Assembly (NCBI GenBank): GCA_001692895.1
Contig: KV748230.1
Coordinates: 248,001 to 312,000 of the forward strand
Source: Cenococcum geophilum 1.58
Taxonomy: Eukaryota; Ascomycota; Dothideomycetes; Gloniales; Gloniaceae
Direction: 5' to 3'
DNA: 64,000 bases
The notes under the pieces were generated by a model. It did not search any database. It saw only the letters and a list, made by a program, of their open reading frames with translations, and was not told the DNA's origin. This document shows, piece by piece, positions 9,702-22,036 of this stretch; position 1 is the first letter of the stretch; each line of letters opens with the position of its first letter. Made by a program: the position numbers and the translations under genes.

Positions 9702-10517
9702 TCACTATAACCTACTTAAGTAGTCGTTATTGATGAGTCACCCTATATAATTAACAATAGGCCTATACTAAATTAAGAAGAGACTAAGCCTATATACTTA
9801 TAAGCTTAAACTATTAACCAAAATAAAAATATATCCAACGTTTTATATAAGCTTACTACAACCTTTAAAGGGTAAACTTATAACTCGCGAAGTGCCGCCA
9901 CTACTTCCTATAATTGTTAACAATGGTAACAGTTCTTACTTTATTAACTTAATTAATAATATATAATAGAAAATATAATTTAAATAATTTAAACTCCTTA
10001 TTAAGTAGGAAGGATATAAAATATAAACTTAAGAAACCTATAACTAGATTAAGACCAACGCGCCTTCCCTAGTAAAAGAATTCTATAAAGGCTATTCTTT
10101 ACGGCCTACTTTAGCTAAATAGATATAATATAAAGGCAAATAACTGCCACCTAATATAAATATATAAAACATAATAGTAAAAAGCTTGAAATTAAAAGAA
10201 CTTAAAATACGTTATAACGTTTGTAATATAATTATATAATATACAAGATATTAAGGAACTTTAACCTCCGGTTAAAGTTATCTAATTAGTTAAATCTGCC
10301 TTGCTAAGACCTACTATAAAGATATTAGTTTTACTTACCGCCTTAACTAAGCTAATAGCGATTTTTATCCCAGGGATGGAAAATCCTAATTAGCCTATTT
10401 AATAATAGAATTGGTAAAACTCTATACCGCTACCTAACGCGAAAATATAATATGCGATAAGTTATAAGTCTTAACTAAAATTAAATTATTTAGACCTTCG
10501 GCTAAAAGGGGGGATAC
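9702..10517 (+). pseudogene. 3' end of a chromovirus pol (family D), chromodomain
   Basis: The first ~430 bp translate into the C-terminal part of a Gypsy integrase: KIKIYPTFYISLLQPLKGK, the conserved 'HPxFHVSxL' block, with a chromodomain-like segment to about 10130 (YFINLINNI, FKLLIKXEGY, then TNAPSLVKEFY, where X is a stop replacing Trp). In chromoviruses this domain guides integration. Upstream pol is missing. The non-coding remainder holds two hairpins shared with Copia 3' UTRs (10259-10281 and 10351-10394), an odd mixture. A polypurine tract (AAAAGGGGGGATA) at 10504-10516 precedes the LTR. Confidence 0.65.
10351..10394. repeat. Hairpin shared with Copia 3' UTRs, inverted here
   Basis: GCTAATAGCGATTTTTATCC, then its complementary half ending AATCCTAATTAGC. 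It is the reverse complement of the 45-bp palindrome found in three Copia copies, but sits in family D chromovirus sequence. Confidence 0.7.
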
Positions 10518-10994
10518 TATAATAGGACTAGCCTAGTTATAGTAGGAATGTCTTAATAAAATACTTAATAGATAAATTCTAACGCTTTAACCAAATTCTA
10601 CTAGATTAATTAAATTCTACTAAAGTCTATTAAAGACCGCGTGCGTATATACACACGCATTGACTACTAAGCCCCTAACTATTTAATTACATAATTCTCT
10701 TATTATTCCTTTCTCTTCTTTACGTAATGTCTTGTTCTTAGCGAGAGCTATATACCCTTAGATTTAGATAGAATTTATATTATTCCTTTAAATCTTCCTT
10801 AAAATCTCTTCGCGCCCTTATATAGAGCTGCCGTAGGGCTTATAGAGATAAGCTCGGGCCCCTAGAACTTGGCGGCCTAACTAAACTAAGCCCTAATACT
10901 TTTAAAGCCATCTATACTTAATTTAATTAATTTAATCTTTTATCCTTATATGCTATTTAATATATTAGCCCTAGCTTTTCTACCTAACGCCTAT
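10518..10994 (+). repeat. Partial 3' LTR of chromovirus family D
   Basis: It begins TATAATAGGACTAGCC (TG to TA) directly after a polypurine tract and contains a GCGTGCGTATATACACACGC palindrome. It is interrupted at 10994 by Copia C2, whose 5-bp target duplication is CCTAT. The remainder should resume at 22217, but I could not define its end. Confidence 0.55.
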
Positions 10995-11149
10995 TATTGG
11001 TCTTATAAGGTAATATTACATAGCTACGGTTCGTAGATAGTATGATAATTGTTCTATTCTTATTGATAAGGGAGGGCGAGGAGCTTAAGGCTCCTCGCCA
11101 CGCTAGTGCCGCGGCGACACGTAACGGCAACTTGCCTATATTCCTAACA
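10995..11149 (-). repeat. 3' LTR of Copia C2 (155 bp)
   Basis: On the minus strand it starts TGTTAGGAAT and ends GACCAATA (ancestral CCAACA). It has one copy of a 20-bp unit (ACGTAACGGCAACTTGCC) that is present twice in the 5' LTR. Confidence 0.9.
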
Positions 11150-11356
11150 CTAGCAACTCTTTTTTTGCGGTTGCTGTCTATATAAAGATACCGCTTGACT
11201 AGCGTAATAAATATTAATCCTCCTTACTTACTATTGCTATTATAATATAAGTCTCGCTGTCCTAAAATTTGCCTCTTAGCACGTGGTGCTTTCTTACTTA
11301 GGAGTTATAGGTAGATATCTTGTTTAGAGGGCCGCTAAGGCGCTAGTAGTAAGCAA

Positions 11357-11401
11357 GCCAATAGTGATTTTCCATCCCGGGGATAGAAAATCCTAATTGG
11401 C
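11357..11401. repeat. 45-bp perfect-type hairpin in C2 3' UTR
   Basis: GCCAATAGTGATTTTCCATC with the complementary half GGGGATAGAAAATC ending AATTGGC. A second hairpin with arms AACTTTAACC/GGTTAAAGTT lies at about 11490-11514. Both recur in C1. Confidence 0.75.
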
Positions 11402-11559
11402 TAGGTTAAGTCAGGGTCTACAAAATATTATGCCTAAAAAGGTCTTAGCAAGAGAATCTGACTAATTAGATAACTTTAACCGCTGGTTAAAGTTCCTAGA
11501 CATCTTAAGACCTTATATAACTAAGAAATTTCTAGGGACACCCTTTTAACCTAACCTTT

Positions 11560-12507
11560 AACTTATATATGTAGAGTATTTATATTAATAAATGTCTCTA
11601 GTGCCTTATTTAGGTTTGCCTTTGTTATTATATCTACTAGGTTATCTTAGCTATTAATCTATTAGATCTTAAAGAGTTTTTAACGCTTATAGGATTGCTA
11701 AAGTGCTATAATATTAATTATAAGGCGCTTCTCCTTTATGGTACTAAGCTTAACTAAATACTTATAGAGGGAATATAAGTCGGTATATACAATTATAGGG
11801 ATAATAGGAAGTTTAAGTTAATCTATAATTATCTTTAGGGTAGTTCTAATTATAATTGCTATATTAACTCCGCTAACCATTCTATATATCTCTAATGCTA
11901 AAACGCTTTAAGTAATACGCTTACTCTTAGTTAAGCTCTAATAGATAAGGTTACCGTAGATTGTAAAGTTATTCTCTCTAGTAGATTCATTTGCGATAAT
12001 AATCTTATATCCTAATTAGGAGCTAAAATCTTTATTATTTATAAATAATTTATTAATAAATATAAAGAGCTTAGCGGTAGGAAGATTAATAGGTATATAG
12101 AGTAGTCCCCAATTAAGATGGTTTATTTACTAGAAAAGACGCTTATTTAGGGTAAGGATATTATCCTTAGTTGGTTTTTAGTATTAGGCGGCAATAGAGA
12201 GATTAAATAAAGTTTTAGGTTAATAGATAGAAGTAATATAAGCTCCGTAAGCGCGTTGCTCTATATATCCTTACTTTAGGGAATTAACGTTAATAATATT
12301 AATCTTCTTACCTTAACCCTTCTGGCGTAAAGCAATAGAATCCTTGTTTAGGGAGAGGATGCATTTATTAAAAAGTAATGGCGTTATTAAATTAAGCTTT
12401 TCCTTTGGCTTTGCTATAAGATTTACCTTTACTAGCTCGTCCTCTTTAAGAGCTAAGAATTAGTCATCTCCTAAGATAATTATATTATTAGTTTATATAC
12501 CAATAAT
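11560..12507 (-). pseudogene. Copia C2 pol, 3' part: RT end and RNase H
   Basis: Minus-strand continuation of the C2 pol after the LINE: IIILGD with the following LALKEDEL block, then RNase H with the TDLYSLYKYLVKL segment (about 11720-11800) and the ASP-type tail to about 11560. TAA/TAG stops replace Gln and Trp codons throughout. Collinear with C1 51980-52930 and with the fragment at 8360-9290. Confidence 0.82.
12493..12507. repeat. 15-bp target site duplication of LINE, left copy
   Basis: TTATATACCAATAAT. The right copy at 17751-17765 is TTATATACTAATAAT, a single C/T difference. Confidence 0.88.
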
Positions 12508-12749
12508 ATAGTAGGGAGAAGCCGTAACAGTAGCGAAACTAGCCTAAAAACCACTTAATAAAGCAACCCGATATTGGAATCCTATTCCCCGTACTAAGAA
12601 ACCCTATAAAACCACGCCGCCCCCTATCTAGAGCATGGGGGACGACGGAGGGGCGTAGGCTCCCCGCCGGAGTTACGAGAGTTGTGACGCGCGGGAGCCG
12701 AACTACGAACTAGGTGGGTAATAACGCGAAAAGGATAGCTGCCAGTAAT

Positions 12750-14130
12750 GGTAAAAACTAAAGGAAATACTTAAACAAATTAAAGACGATCTTATAAAAG
12801 AGGAGGAAGAAACTCTATGGCACTAGATACTTGCCTCTGTTTAAGAGGTAATATAGTATATTAAAGCCCTTTTAACGCGTCTAGTTCCCTAGATAACCTA
12901 AGAATAAGAGACTAAGGCCTAGCTTAACCGAATTAAAGCTAGTATTAAGAAAATCTAAACAGAAACGTGTAAAGGAGGACCCCTAGGCCTAGGAGTTCCC
13001 CTAGTATAGGTCTAAATATAGGCAGCTATTGCTACGCAGGCGGCCCGTATGGTAAATATAGTTGCGGCACTATAGAGAGCGAGTGTATGCGTCCGGCTTA
13101 AGGAGCCCTAGGGCTATAAACTAGGGGAGCTTCTTAAGACTATTTAGAGAATAATACTAAGCGTATACGCCGTACGCACCCTTAATAGTGGGGATATAGA
13201 TATTTATATCCCCTCCTAAATAATAAAGGACTAAATCCTAAACGGGCTAGACGCGCCAGGACTTAGAATACTAAGGAAAGATTATCTCCTAGAAGTACTA
13301 GGAGTCCCACTTAAGACTCTAATTAATAGCGGAAGAGACGTAGACAATTTGAAATTAATTTAATCTATTTATAAAGCCACGAAGCGCCTTATACTTAGGA
13401 TAGCTATTAACCGGATCTGATGGCTATATGACCCTAAAGTATAGGCGAAACGCTAGGCAAACTCTAGTAGCGCCTAGAGAGAACCTAAGAAGACTAGGGG
13501 AATAATTATAATTAGCGTCCTAACCTAAGCAATTTAGCAAAAGATTGTGAAAAGTGGGATAGTTATTAAATCCCAGCTTTTTAAGACTAGGCTATTTAAG
13601 AATAGCGTAATTATAAAGTAATGCTACTGTTGTAATTAATGGGGGTATATATAAAGCGCATATAGAAAGCAAATAAAATGTAGGTAATGTGCGGGACTAT
13701 ATAATACCACAGATTGCCCTAAGGAAAGGGTATCCTATATTAACTGCGGTAAAGCCCACAAAGTATAGTAAAGAAAAGAGTGTAGGACCTTTTAAAGCTA
13801 CTTTAAAGGTATCCAAACAAAGAAGATAGCCCTCTTAACGCAGTTGCTCCGTATATAAGAAGCCGCAGAAATAATATACTAACCCTTAATACCAGGAAAC
13901 CTTATAATTAGCACTAATAAGAAAAGAGGATAGGAAATGTCTTACCTAGGGACTTAAGAATAATTACTTAAACGGGGACTAGGTAAACCATCTTTTATTA
14001 AAATAGCAAGCAGAGATAGATTATAATTAAGGCTCTGGCTTCGCGCCAACAGAGCAATAATAGTTAATAGTAAAAACGACGAGGAATAGGATATAGATAT
14101 AGATAAGCCCACACCCACTTTAAATGAGTA
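12750..14130 (+). pseudogene. LINE ORF1 (Gag-like, zinc knuckles)
   Basis: The coherent frame starts in the region after 12750 (KEILKQIKDDLIKEEEE, a charged probably helical N-terminus). It runs through conserved text such as LNGLDAPGLRILRKDYLLEV to a CCHC zinc-knuckle array at about 13615-13790: CYCCN, KCRXCAGLYNTTDC and YINCGKAHKV, where X is a stop. ORF1 of Tad-like LINEs binds the element RNA. The frame is broken by numerous TAA/TAG stops. The exact start is unsure because the obvious ATG at 12748 is in another frame. Confidence 0.75.
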
Positions 14131-17100
14131 AGTGTATAATTATCTAGTATAACTGCGGAAATGCAAACTAAGGGGTATATCGCCCCTTCTTTAATAGCGT
14201 TACGCTGGCGGACTACTAGGTCCTTGTAATTTAGAAGCCGGTATATAATAGATATACTAAATTAATATACTGCCCTAGGGGATTTACACTTATATATAAC
14301 GCTCTTCCTATAATAAAGGTCTACTTTATAATTAGCCGGAATATTAACGCCGCGTATTAGAAGCGTAGATAGTATAGCCCTTTTACCGCAGCCCTCTGGG
14401 TACGCCTAAAGGGGCTAAAGGCTATAATTATTAATATCTATAACCCGCGCGAAGATGGCCCTTAGATTAGGGCATAGCCTAAGGTTAAAATGGCTATTAA
14501 GGAAGCTAAGGGAGAAATCATACTCTTAGGTGACTTTAACGCCTACCACCTAATGTGGGGCGGAAAGTATATAGCTAGTGAAGAGTAGGCGGAACGCCTT
14601 TTGGCCAAAACCAATGCTAAAGGCCTAGTACTCACCACACTAAAAGGAGAGCCTATATGGAAAAGAGGGTAACAGGAGAGTGTAATAGACTTTATATTTA
14701 TATTACCAGATCTATACAGAAAAGTTAACTTCTATAGTATAGTTGAGGAATAGGCCCTTATAAGAGACCATATACTAATCTATATCCAAATTAATAACGC
14801 TAGCGCCTTGCCCTTAAGAAGCTAAACTTATAGGGCTTTCTCTAAAGCATCTAGGAGCTTAACTGGACTATATCTAAAGACCCCTTTTAAGCCCTTTAGG
14901 AAGGGATTAAGTAAGCACTTAAAGAATACTGCTTATAAGTATAGCCTAGCCAGTAGGCCTGTTAAGAATGGTTGCCATAAGCTATATAGCTCTACGCCGG
15001 CGCCTAATAGGCGCGACGATAACTCTAAGCTTATAATAACCCCGAGGACCACTAAAGATATTTAGCATTAAATAATTAACTGTAAAAAGAGACTAGGAGA
15101 GTTAGTTGTGATAACTGGAGACGCTTTGTTTATAAACTTACTAAAGACTAGTTAAACCCATATAATAAGGGACTTTAGACTCTATTAAAATGGAGTAGAA
15201 AAGTAAGTATAGCGAAGGCGGACCCCTATTTACTAGACCTTAGGAGGTCTACTAAGGATCCCTTAACAGACAATAATAATATAAAGGCTGATATCTTTAC
15301 AGCTAAGTTCTTTCCTAAAACTAGAATAGTAGACCTTAGCGATATGGAGATAATAAGGGAATAAAATGTGCTTAATATTAGCCCTACTATCTTAATAGAA
15401 GAAATTGGTAAGCTTATTAGGAGTCTTCTAAATGGAAAAGCCCTAGGGCTAGATGGTATACTAAACGAGGTCCTTAAAGTGGTCACCCTAGTTATTGTAA
15501 AAGATTTAGCAGAAGCAGCTAGTTATTGCTTTGCCAGTAAAATAATACTAGAAAGCCTTAAAGAATCTATAACTGTGGTGTTATATAAAGAAGGAAAGAA
15601 AGACTACTCTTTTTTAGGTAGCTATAGACCAATTACCCTTAAAAATACGCTAGCAAAAGTCCTAGAAAAGCACGTAGCTAACATTATATCTAAGGCTATG
15701 GAGGAGTATAGGCTACTCCCTTAGAACCAGATGGGAGCAAGGCGTAAATAATCCACACTATTAGTGGTAGGACTACTTAGCTTTTACGTATAGACGGCGT
15801 AGCGAACGCGCCGCGGGTATATAGTGTTAATGCTAAGCCTAGACTTAGCAGAGGCATTTAATAACGTCTCTTATAAAAGGCTCCTCTATATCCTAAAAAG
15901 AAAAGGCTTTTTAAAGTGGCTTATAGACTTTGTATAAAGCTTCCTAATAGCATATAAAACCCGTATTAAGTTTATAGGATATAAGAGTAACTAGATTTAG
16001 ACATAGATAGGTATCCCCTAGGGGTTACCCTTATTACCAATCTTATTCCTCTTTTTTATATTAGAGCTATTAGAGGAATTCTAGCGCCCTAATAGCGGCA
16101 CGCTGGGGTTTAGCTTTATAGACAATATAAACCTTATTACCTAGGGGGACTCCGCGGCAGAGAACTGTTAACAATTAGAGGCCGCCTATAACTGCTGCGC
16201 TGTATAGGCAAATTGATATAGGGCGGCGTTCGCCCCTAAGAAGTACTAGCCTATGCACTTTATAAGGCAATGGCGCCACGCTATCGCAGACCTTACGTCT
16301 ACCGTGCGTATCGCTAGCTGCGAGACAGCCCCCTAAAAACTAGTATGCGAGTCCTAGGGATCTAGGTAGACCCTAAGCTCTAATGGAAAGAACAGGTTAA
16401 AAAGGCCGCGAGTAAGGGCTTAGTAGCCTTTAAAGCGATGTTAAGGATTACCGCGTCTATATAGGGCCCATTAATGCGCCGCTTACGCCTCCTATATATA
16501 GCCACCGTCCAACTAGCGATGCTGTATAACGCCCAAGTGTGGGGAGTATAGGACGACGGCGGAACGCCAGCGAAAAGCTTGCTTAAACTACTATAGAAAG
16601 TCCAGAACTAGTGTCTCCGTAGGGTTATAGGGGTATATAGGCGAACACTAATAGCTGTAATAGAGAAGAAAGCGGCCATTTCCCCAATTTAACTTTATAT
16701 TGAAACGATAGCCCTCTAAAGAGCTGCTAAGACGGCCTCTAATAGAGTAGAAAAGGAATTAGTAGAGGCACTTAACGGTATCTAGAATATATTAGTAAAG
16801 CGCTAGCAAAAAACAAAATAGCTACTAGTACTATTAGAAGCGCTTAGGGAACGCGTAAAGGACCGTAAAAATAAGATATAAGGCTTCCTCGCGCACTAAA
16901 AGGACTATATAGAGCGGGAAGCTGTAATAAACCCCTGTAAGCGTGGCCAGCGAAACGCCGGCAGAGTGTAGGCGGAGCGCCGCTACCGTATAGGAGGTTA
17001 CCAGTACTAAAGGCAGGCAACTACCTTTATCGCGAAATGGGCAGATTTAAAATGGCGACGACGGTAGTAGGTAAAGGCTAAAGACCGCATAGAAACCATA

Positions 17101-17640
17101 TAGAAGACCCTATAGGGGAAACCTATAATCCTATTATACGAAGGCCTAATAAAAGTAGAGGCTATAGTACTATTTCTCCTTTATATAGAGGTAATAGGGC
17201 TTAATATATGGCTTGCATCCGTTGGTGTACCGGCGGTTTTCCCGCGGTATAAATATAGCTAAATAAGGTAGATAGTCCACTATGTGCTATTCCAGTGTCT
17301 ACACTATTAAAGGGCGGACTTTATAGCAAAATGCGCCTCTAAACGCCTTTAGGATGTTTTAAATAATAAAGAAAGCGCCTAAGCAGCAGTAAAATAGCTA
17401 GTACAGTTAGGTGTTTTACCCTAGTTTTAGGTAGTAAAGGTAATAGATGTAGAGGATATAAGTGGATACTAGCCCTTTTAAAGCCTAGAGGACTAGTAAA
17501 AGAATAAGGGTAAAAGGATAAGGAAAGAAGGGGGTAGAGTAAGATTGTCCGCAAAGCATGGCTAGTTGGCTTAATATACAGACTTAAAGATAGGTAGAAG
17601 GCAAGCCGCCAGCGCTCCGATGTTGGAACGCTGCTATCTC
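14130..17640 (+). pseudogene. LINE ORF2: endonuclease and reverse transcriptase
   Basis: The APE-type endonuclease (about 14150-14830) shows GDFNAYHLMWGG, the catalytic Asp-Asn block, and ESVIDFIFI. The RT domain runs from about 15370: GKALGLDGI, YRPITLKNTLAKVLEKHVAN (15368-15724 is open), QMGAR, and GFSFIDNINLIT at about 16109-16145, where the catalytic FVDD has become FIDN (second Asp to Asn). A C-terminal Cys/His segment (SQIRQ-like, VLFQCLHY) lies near 17255-17310. I see no RNase H domain. In live copies the protein nicks DNA and reverse-transcribes the RNA at the nick. Stops are TAG/TAA at former Gln/Trp codons, fewer than in the host Copia. Confidence 0.85.
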
Positions 17641-17750
17641 TCTAGCGCGGCCCGAGGTGGGGTTTTCTTTAAGTTAGAGTTTTTCCTATAGAAGGTATTA
17701 GCCTATGTAGACCCACTAGGGGGACCGGGACAAGCGGTAAATTAAATTTA

Positions 17751-17765
17751 TTATATACTAATAAT
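17751..17765. repeat. 15-bp target site duplication of LINE, right copy
   Basis: Second copy of the duplication described at 12493-12507; C2 sequence resumes directly after it. Confidence 0.88.
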
Positions 17766-20700
17766 TCTAAATAGGGTTCCTGTGGTTATAATAAAGAAGT
17801 AGGGATTAAATATAAAAGTAGTTATTAAAAGCTTCTCTTTATAGTGCTTGCTGTAGGTAGCCTACTAGTAAGTTCCTACCTCTACGATCCTATATAATGG
17901 CTTAAGTATAACTATAATTGTATCTTTAGGATACTAGTGGCAAATTTACTCTAGAAGGTATGCTAATATTAAGCGCTAAAGGTGCGTCTCTAATTAGGTA
18001 TAGGCTTAAGTAATATCTTATAAATAAACCGCCATTCTATTCTTTATTAAGGAGGAAGCTAATACAATAATAACTTGCTAACTAGCTTGTTAAATTATAA
18101 GAGATTATATAAGAATTATCTCTTTACTATTATTATTGTAACCTTAGATAATAAGCCTTAATTTCTTAAATAGGGCGTTAGTAGCNTTNCCNTTAATCTT
18201 ATTAACNATNNTTAACTTAAAGATNCGAACTTTATNNAACTTAGTAGGGTTATACTTCTTAAATTTAAAGACTCCTCTTATAATAAGACCGTTGATCTCC
18301 TACTTGTTGGATACCTAGAAAGGAGCTCCTAGGGTTATAATACGACCTTTCTTTTAGAGCTATTTTGCGAGCTTAAAGTTAGCCTTCTCTTTAGCTGTTA
18401 TAAAGGCCATTAATAACTCGACTCTATTCTTAATAGCAGCAATAAATTATTCTTTAAAATTAATAAGATGTTAGCGATTTCGTAATCCCTTTGGGCGACC
18501 TCTACCGCGTTATAGTGGCGCATCTACTACAATTATATTGGGATTGTAGTCGCCTTCTAGAGTATATTAATCGCGGTTCTCTTTTAGGGCATCTTCTAGG
18601 GCATCCTATAAAGGCTCGGAATTATTATCTTTATAGTAAGGCTTAATAACAGTTAAACGGAATTAGGTGGGTTTGTAAGGCATCTAAATAGTATAAGTTT
18701 AGCCATTAATTATAATGAGTTAGTATGGGCCTAACTATCCCCTCTTCTTACGCTATACGCGTACTTTAGACTAGAGTGGCAGATTAAGCGTAGTTAAGGT
18801 ATTTAGGCCATTTCTTATTCCTAGTGCGTTATTAACCTAGTATATAGCGTAGAGACGTTACACCTCCTTTATTGCCTTATAAATAGCCTTAGCTTATTAT
18901 ATAACGGAGGGAGATAGTAAAGAATTATTAGTTATTTAAGGGTAGGCGCTAAAGACTAGTAATATAGGTATAAGTCTATCCGGGCCAGCCGAATTGTTAA
19001 TAGCTTTAATAGCCATTTATAAGGTAAGTTTTTCGCTAGCATCCTTTAGTTCCGAAGAAATAATCTTATATACGCGGTGTAATGGCGTATAATATCGTTC
19101 TACTTTTCTAATACTATTATATGCCTTAACGGGGACTTTCTTAACCTTAATTGCTATTGCCTTTATTTATTATCGGAACTCTATAAATAAGAAGTTCTTT
19201 TTTATATTATAGACGATTTAATTAGGGGGTCCTAAATAGATATTAATCTAGCATAACCAAAGGGTATCCTATACGTTTTTAGCTAATATATCTTTTAAGA
19301 AACGCGCGGCTTAGAAGGAAGTTAAGAAGTTAATAACTTAGAGCACTGGCTTGCCGCTAAGATATATAACGTTAATAATAATATAAAAGTTATAGTTATA
19401 GTTATTTTTAAGGGTAAACTTAAATCGGCTAGGGGACTTCTAGTTTATTTAGTAGTAATAGCAGTACTTTATAAGATGCTTAATTGCCTTAACCTTAACT
19501 TTATGGCCTACTCGCTAAAGAACCCTAAGTAATTAATAAACGGATAGGTGGCTAAAACAACGGTATAGTTGGCGTAATTCTAACTTAGTTAAGTAGCTTT
19601 AAGCAATACTCTTTTCTAGTTAATAAAGGAGTAACTAAGGGTAACCCTACTTGCGCATAACGGGCACCTAATTATCTCCCTAAATAAGTATATTCTTAAG
19701 GTTATTAAGCCTAATACCTAACTTATTTATATCTTTAATGCAAAATAGAAACGGAGTATTTGTAGAAATAATATGGAAAGTAATATATCCTAAGGGGGTT
19801 TGGACCCTAATTGTGCTAAGAGAAATTACAGTACCTTTACTAAAGCGAATTGTATATTGGCCTACTATTAATTAGTTAATCTAAATAGAGCTATTAAGCT
19901 GCTAAAGAGCTTAAATTTAAGGTTCTCCTACTATAGATACTCCTACGGCTCCTATATCCGGCATAATACTATAGAAAATGTACGCCGAGTATCTATCGTT
20001 AAAGGAAAATATAGAACTCTCCCTTAGCTCGTTAAAGATATCTAACTTTATAATAGAGTGGAGCGTAAATTAGTTATTAAGAACAGCGACGGTTTATATA
20101 CTATTTACCTTACTATACTTAGTAAAGTATTAGTTAAGTAAGTAGTCCTTAATTTCTATATCCATAAGGAGCTGTTTAGTCTTATTAACCTTACCCTTAA
20201 GGTCTTTTACGCCTTTATATTAAACCAGGAAGCTTTAGAAGTAGGCTATAGTAACCTTATAATTTTTAACGTTTCTTATACTTTAACGGAACTTATTATA
20301 TACCTCTTTTCGCTTATTAAGGGAGTGTCTAGTTAACTAGTAATTTGGCTTCTTATAAACGTAGTACTTTTTTTAGCAATTACTTTAAAATAAACCTCCA
20401 TAAGGACCTCTATAATTACCTTATAGTTAACATTAATTATACCCTCTTCCGTATTCCCTACCACGGCTACTATATATTTAATTAGTCTAGTTATAATCAT
20501 GTTAGTTAGGAATACTTAGTTAGGTAGAGTTTTCGGTATAGAACTATTAAGATTCTTATATTTATATCGCAGTACCTACGGCGGAGCGTAGCTTAGTATA
20601 TACTCCTTCAAACGTATCTACAGGTTTATATAGCGCTAAGTTACACTTAGGAATGCTACGGCATGCTAAGATAACCTAGTCCCTTAGGCTGTTCTCGTTT

Positions 20701-21680
20701 TAGTAAGTTTTAGTAAGGCTATATTAGATTTTCTAGAGTTTATTAAAGAGTAGTTAAAGGCACTCTAAACAAGTCTTTATTAGGTTAGAAGCAATAACTC
20801 TCTAAAACGTAGTTTCCCGCTATTTAGATATATAAAGTTAGCGATTCTTATTAGTCTTAAAGTAAGCTCTAGTAAGTTAAAGCATTATATTAAAGCTATA
20901 GTTTTTACCCGCAATATAGTCGTAATAGAATGTTGCTGCCTATCCTTTTAATATAATAGAGAAAGCGTGGTGGTACTAGTGGCATTAAATTCTAACCTTA
21001 TTGCAATAGTTATAGAAGACCTATAGTTTTACTCTAAGTATATTATATAGTTCTCCTCTAAACTTTTTTTCTTCGTCTAAATATACCTTTATTAGATTTG
21101 TGACTTCTTATAGTAGAGGCTTACCGGTTAGCTAGAGTAAAGAAGTTAAAGACAGTAAAGGTGGAGGAAGAGTACCTTTAGGTAGGAGAGCACCTTTAGG
21201 TGGGAGAGTAGCGTTCTAGGGGTTTTGTTCTAAATTAAAGTTGCCTTTTAAAGAATATGGGTTGGTTCTAGGTTTCCGTAGTTAACGTATAATCTTAGCT
21301 TCTGTCTATACTAGTTTTTCTATACTAGTAATAACGGCCTAAATATTACTAGCAATTAGGTTACTGTTTTTAGTAATATATACCCCATTCCTATAGAGGA
21401 AGTCTTAAAAATCCTAAATAATATTAACATTACTAAGTGCCTAGGTGTTAGCGGTCTATCCTATAAAATCCTCCCTAAAATATTCCCACAGCTATAAATC
21501 GGTGTAGTGTTTACTTTAGTAGAATATAATACGGTGTAGGAGAAAGCTATTAACTTGTTTTGCGGTATAAGTTATTATATTAAAGGTAAATTCGTCTTAA
21601 TTTTTATTAATAAGTTTCGCGTATAAAGCTACCCCTAGTAGTAAGGAGTCTTCCCAGTCGTTTAAAGTAGGCGTAGCCAT
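17766..21680 (-). pseudogene. Copia C2 gag-pol, 5' part
   Basis: The frame starts at ATG 21678-21680 (MATPTLNDWEDSLLLGVALY, Gag N-terminus). Gag continues to about 20,300 with a Gly/Tyr/Asn-rich end and a Cys-poor remnant where a zinc knuckle would be. Then come a protease-like stretch, integrase (about 19,500-18,700: YRVYKIISSELKDASEKL, AIKAINNSAGPDRLIPILLV) and the N-terminal RT up to the LINE. Isolated N bases lie at 18186-18237. Nearly all stops are TAA/TAG. The same gag in C1 has lost its ATG; here the ATG survives. Confidence 0.83.
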
Positions 21681-22036
21681 GTTTTTAGAGGAAGTGAAGT
21701 GTTATTAGTGTAAGGATTGTTGTTTAGTACGCGTTCGTAATATATATTTGCGATTATAGGGCTTAGGACTAGTTCTAGCCTTAAATCGCGAAGACTTATA
21801 AAGTGTGTTATTCTGCGTAATGGACGCAAGAATCCGTAATCTTAGAAAGGCTTAGGACTAGTTCTGGCCTTTAAATCCTTAAATTCGTAGAAGAGTTCTA
21901 TTTGAGGTTTAGGACTAGTTCTAACCTTAAAAGATAGCTCCCTTTAGTACAAGTAGCATTAGTACAGTGGCTTATCTCTTCTTAGTGGAATACCTAGCTG
22001 CTTTATAGTATAACAGTGAAGTTAACCACTAATTAG

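Larger units (their letters stand above)
12508..17750 (+). mobile_element. Tad-like LINE, apparently full length, 5.24 kb
   Basis: It is flanked by a 15-bp target duplication and interrupts Copia C2. From 5' to 3': a GC-rich leader (12,600-12,750, CCGCCCCCTATCTAGAGCAT and CCCCGCCGG tracts), ORF1 with zinc knuckles, ORF2 with endonuclease and reverse transcriptase, a Cys/His C-terminal remnant, and a short TAAAT-type tail (GGTAAATTAAATTTA) instead of a pure poly(A). It keeps more GC than the Copia around it. Fungal LINEs with this layout belong to the Tad1 clade. Confidence 0.88.

Noticed and set aside
15226-15486. Open frame on the minus strand, 86 aa
   Set aside because: Lies opposite LINE ORF2; its text has no recognisable domain while the plus strand shows RT blocks.
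17339-17554. Leu/Pro-rich minus-strand frame, 71 aa
   Set aside because: Antisense to the C-terminal part of LINE ORF2; low-complexity translation.
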